From a virus: a stretch of 35,811 bases of DNA. The stretch's first letter is position 1; each line of letters starts with the position of its first letter. Made by a program: the position numbers and the translations under genes. Where the stretch lies: positions 1 to 35,811 of IMG/VR virus record IMGVR_UViG_3300025151_000130; one strand, 5' to 3'. The notes beneath the pieces are model-generated. The model saw only the letters and a program-made list of their open reading frames with translations. It made no database searches and had not been told where the DNA came from. Positions 16,619 to 23,715 of this stretch are shown here, in pieces.

Positions 16619-18171
16619 TGCCAGAATTTAATATTCAATCTTTAACTTTTAAACCTGAAGAGAAAAGCGTTGTAAAAGAAAAACTTGAAGTTATTGATGT
16701 CACTAATGGTTCATCAACAGCAGAGAGATATAAAAGTCGTCTTGTGTATAAAGAACAGGTAAATGATAAAAATTTACCAGTAGGTAATGAAAATTCAAAA
16801 GGTGTTAGTACAAGAAATCAATTAGACATTTGGTATGACAATCTTTTCTACGGAAAGAAAGATTTTGCAAATAGATTAATCACTGTTGTTTTTAATAATC
16901 AAAATTTCAAAACAATCTCAGGTACAAATTTATCAGCACTAAATTTTGTTGCTGATGCGGTTAATAATTTTTTAGTTCAATTTAATGAAGATAGAGCCAC
17001 ACACCCTCAAAGCAGATTAAATAATATAAAAATTGTTAAAGCATATTCACCACAACAAAATTATGATATATACTTCAGAAGTCTCTATGAGAGATTTTTC
17101 AATGACGTTCTAAATGATATAAAGTATACAAACAAGATAAAAAATATAAATGATTTTACAAAATTATTTTATCTCTGGGCTTTAAACACAAATGATCCGA
17201 TCACAGAAACAGGATTTTACAAAAGTCAAAAATATGATTTGTACAATACAGGGTTTGCTGTGGATTTTTCTGTGATTAACTCTGATAAAGATAAAGAACT
17301 TATTTTAAATGATCCAAGATTTGAAGCTCTTAATTATGTTGCTAAGATAAATGGTTTAAAGATTGATCCAAATTATCCTGTAAGATTAATAGCAGATTTA
17401 AAATCAGAAGCCTTATTACAGTCTTATGCACAAAACTATTTTCCTAATGCTGGTTTGTTTGAATTACCAGAGCTTGTATATAAAAACTACTTTATAAGAA
17501 GAAACTTCTATGCTTCATCTGAGGCACTAATATCTGACTTTTTAGGAAAAATTATTAAAATATATAATTTATTTATAGACAGATATAAATATAGATCCGA
17601 CTTTTCAACTAGCGGAAACTTAAGTCAAAGTTTTCTAAAAAAATTTGAAACAAATAAAATAAAAAGAGAGAAGGGTAATTTAAGTGCATTCTTTGAGCCA
17701 AATCAAAATGGAGATCTGATTATTAAATCAGAAGCAGTGAAAACCTATATACAGTTTAGGGCAAAAGAAGAAGATATAAAATTAAACAAGGGAGAACTAA
17801 AATTTTTAACTAATAATATTTCTAATATAGTAAAATTAGATGGTGGAACTGTTTATGTCCAAAATTCACAGTTTAATGAAGAGAAGTTTTTAATTCAATC
17901 ACAAGCGGTAAATTACTTAGAAAACTTTTTATTCACCAAAAACAACAAAGATAAAAATAATACCAGAGATTTTATATTTTTCTGGAATAGAGGCAGAGAA
18001 TACGTTAAAAACTTTACAACATTTTCTGAGAGCGAGGCTTTGTTTTCTTACTTACTTGCTGCTTTAGACGCCAAAAGAATTAAATGTATTGGAGTACACC
18101 AGATGGAAAGCGGTCTTTTTATGCCTTGTAAGTCGCACGAAGAATATTTGCGCTTGACAGGTGGCTATTAG
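16618..18171 (+). CDS. unrecognised structural-module protein
   Basis: A 517-residue protein starting in a TAATG overlap with the previous large gene, hence likely translationally coupled and from the same module. It is rich in Asn, Lys, Phe, Tyr and Ile, with A+T-rich codons. Helical stretches lie around residues 145-185 (YDIYFRSLYERFFNDVL) and 290-330. The final 90 residues contain FLFTKNNKDKNNTRDFIFFW and a compact end with ESGLFMPCKSHEEYLRLTGG. I see no known fold, signal or catalytic set. A full sigma70 promoter for the polymerase is embedded in its last 18 bp. A baseplate or tail-fibre-attachment role is possible but only by position. Confidence 0.75.
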   Translation: MPEFNIQSLTFKPEEKSVVKEKLEVIDVTNGSSTAERYKSRLVYKEQVNDKNLPVGNENSKGVSTRNQLDIWYDNLFYGKKDFANRLITVVFNNQNFKTISGTNLSALNFVADAVNNFLVQFNEDRATHPQSRLNNIKIVKAYSPQQNYDIYFRSLYERFFNDVLNDIKYTNKIKNINDFTKLFYLWALNTNDPITETGFYKSQKYDLYNTGFAVDFSVINSDKDKELILNDPRFEALNYVAKINGLKIDPNYPVRLIADLKSEALLQSYAQNYFPNAGLFELPELVYKNYFIRRNFYASSEALISDFLGKIIKIYNLFIDRYKYRSDFSTSGNLSQSFLKKFETNKIKREKGNLSAFFEPNQNGDLIIKSEAVKTYIQFRAKEEDIKLNKGELKFLTNNISNIVKLDGGTVYVQNSQFNEEKFLIQSQAVNYLENFLFTKNNKDKNNTRDFIFFWNRGREYVKNFTTFSESEALFSYLLAALDAKRIKCIGVHQMESGLFMPCKSHEEYLRLTGGY

Positions 18172-18182
18172 CCTGTTATACT
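18154..18182 (+). promoter_or_regulatory. sigma70 promoter for polymerase operon
   Basis: TTGACA (18154-18159), 17-bp spacer, TATACT (18177-18182). The -35 lies inside the coding end of the preceding gene. The predicted transcription start is about 18189, right at the polymerase ATG. Confidence 0.85.
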
Positions 18183-18188
18183 GTTGGC

Positions 18189-19376
18189 ATGTTTTTCTCA
18201 AAAATCGATTCAAAAAATAACTGCAAAAGCATTTATGCAGACAACAAAGTATTCTCAGATTATGATGAGGGTATGAAATATACTTGGACTTATCAAGAAG
18301 ATCTACCACAGGATGTTAAGTTTGTAAAACTGTTCTGCGGTGGTAAAGATTACTTGGAACTGCTCCCAAAGCGTGATGCAGAAGAATACAAATCACTTGA
18401 AAACAAGATCAAGAACACTCTCAAGTCATATAGTGTGTGTGGATATGATCCTCGTGGATATTGTTTGGATGAGTTAGTGGGCAAGACCTTTATTGAGGAC
18501 TTCTTTAATCTCAAGAATAAAGCAATGGAGCTTGCAGTAAAGAACTTCCCAGAACCAAAGAATTATGCTCAGTTGGAAAAGATTGAGCGTTTAGTTCATT
18601 CTATTTCAAAGCGTCAGTTGAACTTGGATCTTACAAATGTCTACACAGCAGCGAACGACAACCGTATCAGGAAGATCATCAAGAGGTACTCAAGTAGTCC
18701 CGCCTTTATCCACTACAACACCTTCGGGACCGTTACGGGGCGGTTATCTACTACCCCCTCTTCATTTCCCATCCTTACCCTAAACAAAGAATATCGAAAC
18801 ATGATTACACCAAATAATGGTGTTTTTGTAGAGTTTGATTATAATGCCTTTGAATTACGTGTTCTTACGGCTCTGCTTGGACGTGAGCAGCCGAAAGGGG
18901 ATATCCACGACTGGAACATCAAGAATATTTTTGAGGACGGTACAATCCGTTCTGAAGCGAAACAGAGGATATTTGCTTGGTTGTACAATCCCAACTCTAA
19001 TGATAAGCTTTTATCTGAGAAGTACGATCGAAAAGGTCTGTTGAAAAAATATTTTTCTGATGGTAAGATTGTAACTGACTTTGACCGTGAGATTGAGGCT
19101 GATGATTATCATGCACTTAACTATCTAATCCAAAGTACGGCATCTGACTTGTTTTTGGAGCAGGTATATAAGGTATTCAAGATTTTAGAAGACAATAATG
19201 CTAAATCTTATGTATCGATGCTTATTCATGATAGTATGATCTTAGATTTTGATAGAATGGACTACAAACTACTAAACCAGATCAAAGATGCTTTCAAGCA
19301 AACAAGATATGGCGACTTCAAACTAAATATTCAGGTCGGAAGGACATTAGGAGATCTAAGCACAGAATGGAAGTAA
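18189..19376 (+). CDS. polA: family A DNA polymerase, polymerase domain only
   Basis: A 395-residue enzyme with all family A polymerase motifs but no room for a 3'-5' or 5'-3' exonuclease domain. Visible are T..TGRLS (residues 181-187), motif A VEFDYNAFELRVL (Asp217), motif B with Arg254, Lys258, Phe262 and Tyr266 at the exact R-x3-K-x3-F-x3-Y spacing, NYLIQSTASDLF (311-322), and motif C IHDS (346-349). Motif C normally reads HDE: catalytic Asp348 is kept, but the Glu is replaced by Ser. Phe262 equals Pol I Phe762. The first ~100 residues match nothing I recognise. Proofreading may come from a separate gene, as I recall for the distant T4-like phage RM378. A 5'-3' exonuclease is encoded nearby. 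The ATG at 18189 lacks a Shine-Dalgarno; Met29 (18273) is an alternative start. Confidence 0.9.
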   Translation: MFFSKIDSKNNCKSIYADNKVFSDYDEGMKYTWTYQEDLPQDVKFVKLFCGGKDYLELLPKRDAEEYKSLENKIKNTLKSYSVCGYDPRGYCLDELVGKTFIEDFFNLKNKAMELAVKNFPEPKNYAQLEKIERLVHSISKRQLNLDLTNVYTAANDNRIRKIIKRYSSSPAFIHYNTFGTVTGRLSTTPSSFPILTLNKEYRNMITPNNGVFVEFDYNAFELRVLTALLGREQPKGDIHDWNIKNIFEDGTIRSEAKQRIFAWLYNPNSNDKLLSEKYDRKGLLKKYFSDGKIVTDFDREIEADDYHALNYLIQSTASDLFLEQVYKVFKILEDNNAKSYVSMLIHDSMILDFDRMDYKLLNQIKDAFKQTRYGDFKLNIQVGRTLGDLSTEWK

Positions 19377-20212
19377 TCGGTATTGGTAATGCAGGGCGTG
19401 AGATTTGTAAAGTATTTGAGCAGAAAGGGTATAAAGCATACTCTATTGACAATCACAGCGATGCTTTTATAAAGTTTCCTAAAGTAAAGACGATTGAGGA
19501 AGCAGAAAAGGTTGAAATAGACCTTTCACAACTAAAAAATAACATAAAATCGGATCAGATCCTGTGTGTAATGGCAGGATCTGGACTTATAACAGGTGCT
19601 TGCCTTAGAATTTTAGAGAATTTCAGAGATAAGAAGATTGATTTTCTTTATATTCAACCTGATACTTCATTTATGAACAATAATGGTAAGACAAGAGAGC
19701 GAGTTGTAAGAAATATTCTACAAGAGTTTGCCCGTTCAGGGTTATTCAACAAAATGTGGATGGTTTCCAACAAAAGTATCTCTAACCTCTCGTCAGATAT
19801 ATCGATTGGCAACTATTTTGAGAAGGTCAACGAGAAAGTAGTTGACATGTGGCATCTGATGGAGTATTATAGTCAGGCAACTGCGTTGATGGGGAACTTG
19901 GAAGAACCACAAGAGCAGAATAGGATCGCAACTTTTGGTCTGTATAGTTTAAACGACGAGACAGAGCAGAAGTTCTATGAACTAGAAGGGGTGAGAGAAA
20001 AACACTTTTACTTTACTTTTAGTGAAGAAACATTGAGTGAAACAGGCAATGTTTTAGAATTAGTATCTCGTAAATTGGATAAAGCAAGAGAAAATGAATT
20101 TCAGGAAATATCTTATGGCTTTTTCTCATCGGGATATACTGTTGACAAAGTGTACATAATGTACTATACTAATCATATACAAAGCGAGACAGGAAAATCA
20201 CCTGTCTTATAA
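19367..20212 (+). CDS. putative FtsZ/tubulin-fold protein in the replication operon
   Basis: A 281-residue protein overlapping the polymerase stop by 10 bp. By eye it follows the FtsZ/tubulin order. VIGIGNAGREICKVFEQKG (3-21) resembles the FtsZ 'VIGVGG.G.N' strand-loop-helix, and AYSIDNHSDAF resembles 'AINTDAQ.L'. A glycine loop AGSGLITGA (70-78) lies where FtsZ has GGGTGTGAA. IDFLYIQPDTSFMNNNGKTR with a long helix (91-125) parallels 'VAVVTKPF.FEG..R'. MWMVSNKSISNL (130-141) parallels 'LIVIPNDKLL', and ISIGNYFEKVNEKVVDMWHL (145-164) parallels the core H7 helix. The second half is smaller than usual (about 112 residues) and lacks a clear T7 catalytic loop. The nucleotide loop is degenerate, so GTPase activity and polymerisation are uncertain. 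The main alternative is an NAD-type Rossmann protein. Confidence 0.6.
   Translation: MEVIGIGNAGREICKVFEQKGYKAYSIDNHSDAFIKFPKVKTIEEAEKVEIDLSQLKNNIKSDQILCVMAGSGLITGACLRILENFRDKKIDFLYIQPDTSFMNNNGKTRERVVRNILQEFARSGLFNKMWMVSNKSISNLSSDISIGNYFEKVNEKVVDMWHLMEYYSQATALMGNLEEPQEQNRIATFGLYSLNDETEQKFYELEGVREKHFYFTFSEETLSETGNVLELVSRKLDKARENEFQEISYGFFSSGYTVDKVYIMYYTNHIQSETGKSPVL
20142..20170 (+). promoter_or_regulatory. sigma70 promoter for single-strand binding protein
   Basis: TTGACA (20142-20147), 17-bp spacer, TATACT (20165-20170), inside the end of the upstream gene. The predicted start near 20177 gives a ~50-nt leader that contains the hairpin at 20187-20207. Confidence 0.87.
20187..20207 (+). promoter_or_regulatory. 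leader hairpin upstream of the SSB ribosome binding site
   Basis: AGACAGG (20187-20193) pairs perfectly with CCTGTCT (20201-20207) around a 7-base A-rich loop. It lies 5 bp before the Shine-Dalgarno AAGGAG (20213-20218). In T4 the gp32 mRNA leader carries a structured element bound by gp32 to repress its own translation. A comparable autoregulatory role here is inference. No T tract follows, so it is not an intrinsic terminator. Confidence 0.5.
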
Positions 20213-20226
20213 AAGGAGAAAATAAT

Positions 20227-20967
20227 ATGGCTATTGATTTGAGTAAAATGCGTGCGAAACTTGCTGCTTCAGAGGGCAAGGGCGGTGGTTCAAGTAAGAA
20301 CCTTTTCTGGAAGCCAACAGATGGCGAGAGTGTTATTCGTATTGTTCCAGATGCAGACGGAGACCCCTTCAAGGAGTATTGGTTCCATTATAATGTTGCT
20401 AATGCCCCAGGTTTCCTATCACCTAAGAAGAATTTTGGTGAGGAGGATGTGCTAGATAAGTATGTTCGCAAGTTGTTCAACGATGGTACAGAGGAGAGCC
20501 GCGAGGAAGCGAAGAAGCTAATGGCAAAGCAGCGTTTCTTTTCCCCTGTAATTGTTCGTGGCGAAGAGGAAAAGGGTGTTCGTCTTTGGGGTTACTCCAA
20601 GACCGTTTACCAGAAGTTACTACAGTTGGTTCTAAACCCAGAGTATGGCGATATTACTGATCCAGAAGAGGGTACTGACCTAACCATTAATTATGGTAAG
20701 AAGGCAGGACAGATGTTCCCAAGCACTGACATCTTCCCAGCCCGTCGTACATCACCTCTACACAGTGACCGTAACATCGCTAAGGATCTTGTTGATACTG
20801 ACATCGATTATGATAATGTGTTTAGCAAGAAGACCCCAGATGAGGTTCAGCAGTTGTTGGAGCAACACCTATCAGGTGATACCGATGACAGCACCGGTAC
20901 TGTTCAGTATGCACAGAACACCGAAGACGCAGCAGACCAAGCATTTAAGTCCTTGCTTTCTGCGTAA
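20227..20967 (+). CDS. gp32: single-stranded DNA-binding protein (T4 gp32-like)
   Basis: A 246-residue protein that coats single-stranded DNA during replication and recombination. The N-terminal region has a short basic-polar arm (LSKMRAKLAASEGKGGG), then FWKPTDGESVIRIVPDADGD and EYWFHYNV. These are the strand pair that opens the OB-fold in gp32 proteins ('.RIvP...D.f.e...HY'). The C-terminal ~40 residues are acidic (HLSGDTDDSTGT, EDAADQAF) and end in FKSLLSA, like the gp32/SSB acidic tail that recruits replication partners. The Cys-rich zinc site of T4 gp32 is absent, as in several marine T4-like phages. It has its own promoter, leader hairpin and strong Shine-Dalgarno. A terminator follows, so it forms a separately controlled, likely very abundant product. 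Confidence 0.87.
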   Translation: MAIDLSKMRAKLAASEGKGGGSSKNLFWKPTDGESVIRIVPDADGDPFKEYWFHYNVANAPGFLSPKKNFGEEDVLDKYVRKLFNDGTEESREEAKKLMAKQRFFSPVIVRGEEEKGVRLWGYSKTVYQKLLQLVLNPEYGDITDPEEGTDLTINYGKKAGQMFPSTDIFPARRTSPLHSDRNIAKDLVDTDIDYDNVFSKKTPDEVQQLLEQHLSGDTDDSTGTVQYAQNTEDAADQAFKSLLSA

Positions 20968-20981
20968 GATAGTGCTATAAT
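20953..20981 (+). promoter_or_regulatory. extended -10 promoter for uvsX
   Basis: TTGCTT (20953-20958), 17-bp spacer, TATAAT (20976-20981) with a TGC extension immediately before the -10. The start would be near 20988, inside the 5' arm of the terminator hairpin. New transcripts would therefore carry only part of that arm. Confidence 0.65.
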
Positions 20982-20982
20982 G

Positions 20983-21012
20983 GGCGAGGGGGCAAGTCCC
21001 CCTCGCCTTATT
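20983..21012 (+). terminator. intrinsic terminator between SSB and uvsX
   Basis: A perfect 10-bp G/C-rich stem, GGCGAGGGGG (20983-20992) with CCCCCTCGCC (20998-21007), has a 5-base loop and is followed by TTATT. The T tract is short, so termination may be partial, letting some SSB transcripts reach uvsX. Confidence 0.8.
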
Positions 21013-21025
21013 CTATGGAGACAAA

Positions 21026-22135
21026 ATGGCTAAAACAAAAAGCGGCAAGCTTTCTATTGCCGATATGAAAAAGTTGATAAACAAGAAAGCAGGCGTTGAC
21101 GTTGCTTTTTCTTTATCAGATGATAACCCAACAGAAGTAAATCAGTTTATCCCGACTGGTTGTAAATGGCTTGATGGTATTATCAAGCGTGGTGATTGGG
21201 GTGGTATTCCTGTGGGTAAGGTTAGTGAGATTGCTGGTTTAGAAGCAACTGGTAAATCTTATATGGCAGCACAGATTGCAGGTAATGCCCAAAGAATGGG
21301 AATTGATGTTGTTTATTTCGATTCAGAGAACTCTATTGATCCAGGTTTCTTAGCAAATGCTGGATGTGATATTGAAAGATTACTTTATGTTCAGGCAAGT
21401 TCAGTAGAGTTTGTATTGGAAACTATTGAGAGCCTATTGGCAAACAACGATAGTCAAATGCTCTTTATCTGGGATAGTATGGCACTTACACCATCTGTTT
21501 CTGATATTGAGTCGGACTTCAATCCACTCTCTACGATGGCAGTAAAGCCTCGTATTCTTTCCAAGGGCATGTCTAAGTTGATTCAACCGATTGCAAATAC
21601 AAAGTCAACTTTGCTTATTCTAAATCAGTTGAAGACCAACATTACAAGGAATACAGCAGAGGCATTGACAACTCCTTACTTTACCCCAGGTGGTAAGGCA
21701 CTTGCTTATTCCTACTCTTTGCGTATCTGGCTGACAGCACGTAAGGGTAAGTCATCTTTTATCTTTGATGATAAGGGATTTAGGATTGGTACAGAGGTCA
21801 AGGCAAAGATTGAGAAGTCCCGCTTTGGAACTCAAGGTCGTAACTGTGCTTTCAAGATTTTGTGGGCAGGTGAACAGGTCAAGATTATGGACAAGGAAAG
21901 TTGGTTTGAGGCAATCAAGTCATCTGATAAACTAACAAATGCAGGTGCTTGGTTTACTCTACATCATGATGATGGAACACAAGATAAGTTCCAATCGAAG
22001 CAGTGGTTGAATAAGTTAGAAGAAGAAAAATTTTATAATACAGTACAGAAGTTGTTAGAGGAAGAAGTGGTAATGAAGTTTGACAAGCGTATTGGCGATT
22101 CAAGCGATTTTTATGAGGATAAGGAGGAGAAGTAA
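21026..22135 (+). CDS. uvsX: UvsX/RecA-type recombinase
   Basis: A 369-residue strand-exchange ATPase. Walker A is GLEATGKS (71-78), preceded by IPVGKVSEIA. VVYFDSENSIDPGFLANAG holds the catalytic-acid segment, QMLFIWDSMA is Walker B, and LLILNQLKTN is the RecA-type 'Q' switch region. Loop L2 lies in the TTPYFTPGGKALAYS stretch. The C-terminal domain has a helix-turn region (KSSDKLTNAGAWFTL) and ends acidic. The length is close to T4 UvsX (391). In T4-like phages UvsX drives recombination-dependent replication with gp32, whose gene is just upstream. A GGAG precedes the ATG. The stop overlaps the next start (TAATG). Confidence 0.95.
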   Translation: MAKTKSGKLSIADMKKLINKKAGVDVAFSLSDDNPTEVNQFIPTGCKWLDGIIKRGDWGGIPVGKVSEIAGLEATGKSYMAAQIAGNAQRMGIDVVYFDSENSIDPGFLANAGCDIERLLYVQASSVEFVLETIESLLANNDSQMLFIWDSMALTPSVSDIESDFNPLSTMAVKPRILSKGMSKLIQPIANTKSTLLILNQLKTNITRNTAEALTTPYFTPGGKALAYSYSLRIWLTARKGKSSFIFDDKGFRIGTEVKAKIEKSRFGTQGRNCAFKILWAGEQVKIMDKESWFEAIKSSDKLTNAGAWFTLHHDDGTQDKFQSKQWLNKLEEEKFYNTVQKLLEEEVVMKFDKRIGDSSDFYEDKEEK

Positions 22136-22272
22136 TGAACCCATCTAAAAAGGGCGCACGTAAGAAGATAAGCAGAAAAAAGACAAATCAGGGAAATGGA
22201 ACCTTCAGTAAAAGATTCCACAACAAGCGATCAAAAACATACAAGAAGCGATACAGAGGACAAGGGAAATGA
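22135..22272 (+). CDS. 45-residue highly basic protein
   Basis: A short frame from the ATG that overlaps the uvsX stop (TAATG) to a TGA that overlaps the exonuclease ATG (ATGA). Both junctions are coupling-type, and GGAGG lies 8 bp before the start, so this is very probably a real gene. About 20 of 45 residues are Lys or Arg (for example KKGARKKISRKK and RSKTYKKRYRGQGK), with almost no acidic residues. A nucleic-acid-binding role is likely from charge and from its place between recombinase and exonuclease, but no named family is recognised. Confidence 0.75.
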   Translation: MNPSKKGARKKISRKKTNQGNGTFSKRFHNKRSKTYKKRYRGQGK

Positions 22273-23228
22273 CAGAGAGATCTCTAATAATTGACGGCAC
22301 AAATATATTCTACAGAGCATATGTAGTAAATCCATCTTTATCTAACAGCGGGTTACCCGTTGGTGGGTTGGTTGGTTTTTTAAAGTCATTACAAAAACTT
22401 ATTAGAGAAATGAAACCAACCAAGGTTTTCGTTTGTTGGGATGGGGCAGGCGGGTCTTCACGACGAAGATCCGTTGTGTCCTCATACAAGGAAGGTAGAA
22501 AGGCAATTAGGTTGAACAGATCTACAGGTGTTTCACTTTCTTTGGAAGAGGAAAACCAAAGCAAGTTACGTCAGATAATGCGTTTATTTGAGTATCTTGA
22601 TAACTTACCTCTCATTCAGTTGATGCACGATGGTGTTGAGGCAGACGACATGATTTCTATTTTGTGTCAGGAGTTGAGAGGCGAGCAAAAAATAATTGTT
22701 TCAAGTGATAAAGATTTTTATCAATTGTTGGATGATGAGACAATTATTTATCGTCCAGTGCAAGCAGTATTCAAAACTAAAAAGGATATTGTGGAGGAGT
22801 TTCAGATTCATCCAAACAACTTTGCCCTAGCAAGAGCGGTTAGTGGTGATAAGAGTGATAATTTACAAGGTGTTAAAGGTGCAGGGTTAAAAACCCTAGC
22901 AAAGCGTTTCCCCTTCTTGGTAGAAGAAAAAGATTATAGTTTAACTGATTTAGTTGATGCGTGTGAGGAAACAGAGAATAAGTTAAAAATCCATGAAGGC
23001 ATTATTGACAATTACGACAAGATCCTAAAGAACTACAAGATTATGCAGCTATACGTCCCGAGTGTTTCATTCCAGGTGAGAGATATAGTAAAGAATGCAA
23101 AAGAGAACTATTCAAGATATTACAATAAAACAGAGATTGTTAAGATGATGTTTACGGATGGTTTCCCACAGATCAGTTGGACAGACCTTTTTGCTCACTC
23201 AAACAGGATTGCTTCCATAAAGGACTAA
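22269..23228 (+). CDS. 5'-3' exonuclease / RNase H (FEN family)
   Basis: A 319-residue nuclease of the FEN/PIN family, like T4 Rnh, T5 D15 and the N-terminal domain of Pol I. It removes RNA primers and 5' flaps. Metal-binding acids stand in order: Asp9 in IIDGTNIFYR, Asp58 in FVCWDG, EADD (124-127), SSDKDF (145-150, two Asp) and SGDKSDN (192-198). The helix-hairpin-helix DNA-binding motif GVKGAGLKT follows at 201-209. It supplies the 5' nuclease function missing from the short polymerase upstream. Its ATG overlaps the TGA of the small basic gene. Confidence 0.93.
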   Translation: MTERSLIIDGTNIFYRAYVVNPSLSNSGLPVGGLVGFLKSLQKLIREMKPTKVFVCWDGAGGSSRRRSVVSSYKEGRKAIRLNRSTGVSLSLEEENQSKLRQIMRLFEYLDNLPLIQLMHDGVEADDMISILCQELRGEQKIIVSSDKDFYQLLDDETIIYRPVQAVFKTKKDIVEEFQIHPNNFALARAVSGDKSDNLQGVKGAGLKTLAKRFPFLVEEKDYSLTDLVDACEETENKLKIHEGIIDNYDKILKNYKIMQLYVPSVSFQVRDIVKNAKENYSRYYNKTEIVKMMFTDGFPQISWTDLFAHSNRIASIKD

Positions 23229-23248
23229 TTATATTCGGAGGTTTTGAG

Positions 23249-23656
23249 ATGAAAAATTTCAAAGAAATGGTATACGGTAATCTTTTTGAGGCGAAAATGG
23301 CAAAAAAGGATTATGATGGTGATGGAAAAATTGAAACATCCACCGAAGAATACTTAGGTTCCCGAGATAAAGCAATCAAAAAAGCAACAGGAAAGCTTGA
23401 GGAAGAAAAAGAAGTTGCAACTGATGAAGAAATCAAGAAAGTTGTAATTGATATTTTAGATGAAGAAGGCGGCGCATCCGGTTTAGATCCAATCAAGGTC
23501 GCAGTAGAGAAGTTGAATCTCCCAGAAGATTTTAATCTTGAAGATTTTTTAGATTCTTTGCCCGATGACGAAGTTAAAAGGCATGAAGAAAAAGATTACA
23601 TTGAAATGACTGGGTTAAAAGAAGAAAACACGGCTGTAACAAACTCTGAAGAGTAA
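23249..23656 (+). CDS. acidic protein with EF-hand-like loop
   Basis: A 135-residue, strongly acidic protein. The ATG at 23249 is chosen because CGGAGG lies 8 bp upstream; an earlier in-frame start would read back into the exonuclease gene. Residues 19-40 contain KKDYDGDGKIETSTEEYLGS. DxDGDG followed by an Ile resembles a calcium-binding EF-hand/dockerin loop, although the closing acidic residue is at position 13 rather than 12. Similar 'KKDYDGDGK.E....EY.GSR' segments occur in small proteins of marine T4-like phages as I remember them. The rest is Glu/Asp/Lys-rich helix. Function is unknown. A promoter for the helicase begins 7 bp after the stop. Confidence 0.75.
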   Translation: MKNFKEMVYGNLFEAKMAKKDYDGDGKIETSTEEYLGSRDKAIKKATGKLEEEKEVATDEEIKKVVIDILDEEGGASGLDPIKVAVEKLNLPEDFNLEDFLDSLPDDEVKRHEEKDYIEMTGLKEENTAVTNSEE

Positions 23657-23662
23657 TATCAC

Positions 23663-23691
23663 TTGACATCAACAACCATTCTTGCTATAGT
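23663..23691 (+). promoter_or_regulatory. sigma70 promoter for helicase operon
   Basis: TTGACA (23663-23668), 17-bp spacer, TATAGT (23686-23691) with a TGC extension before the -10. The expected start near 23698 gives an ~18-nt leader containing AAAGGTGA before the ATG at 23716. Confidence 0.85.
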
Positions 23692-23715
23692 GGTAGACCC
23701 AACAAAAGGTGATCT

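Noticed and set aside
19367-20212. Ordinary NAD(P)-binding Rossmann enzyme in place of a tubulin-fold protein
   Set aside because: The GxGxxG-like start fits both. The later glycine loop, the 'P..SF....G..R' segment and the long helix after 'SNKSI' fit FtsZ better and match no dehydrogenase I know. Kept as the main alternative.
23177-23248. Extended N-terminus of the EF-hand-like gene
   Set aside because: It overlaps the exonuclease coding end, while the ATG at 23249 has CGGAGG upstream.
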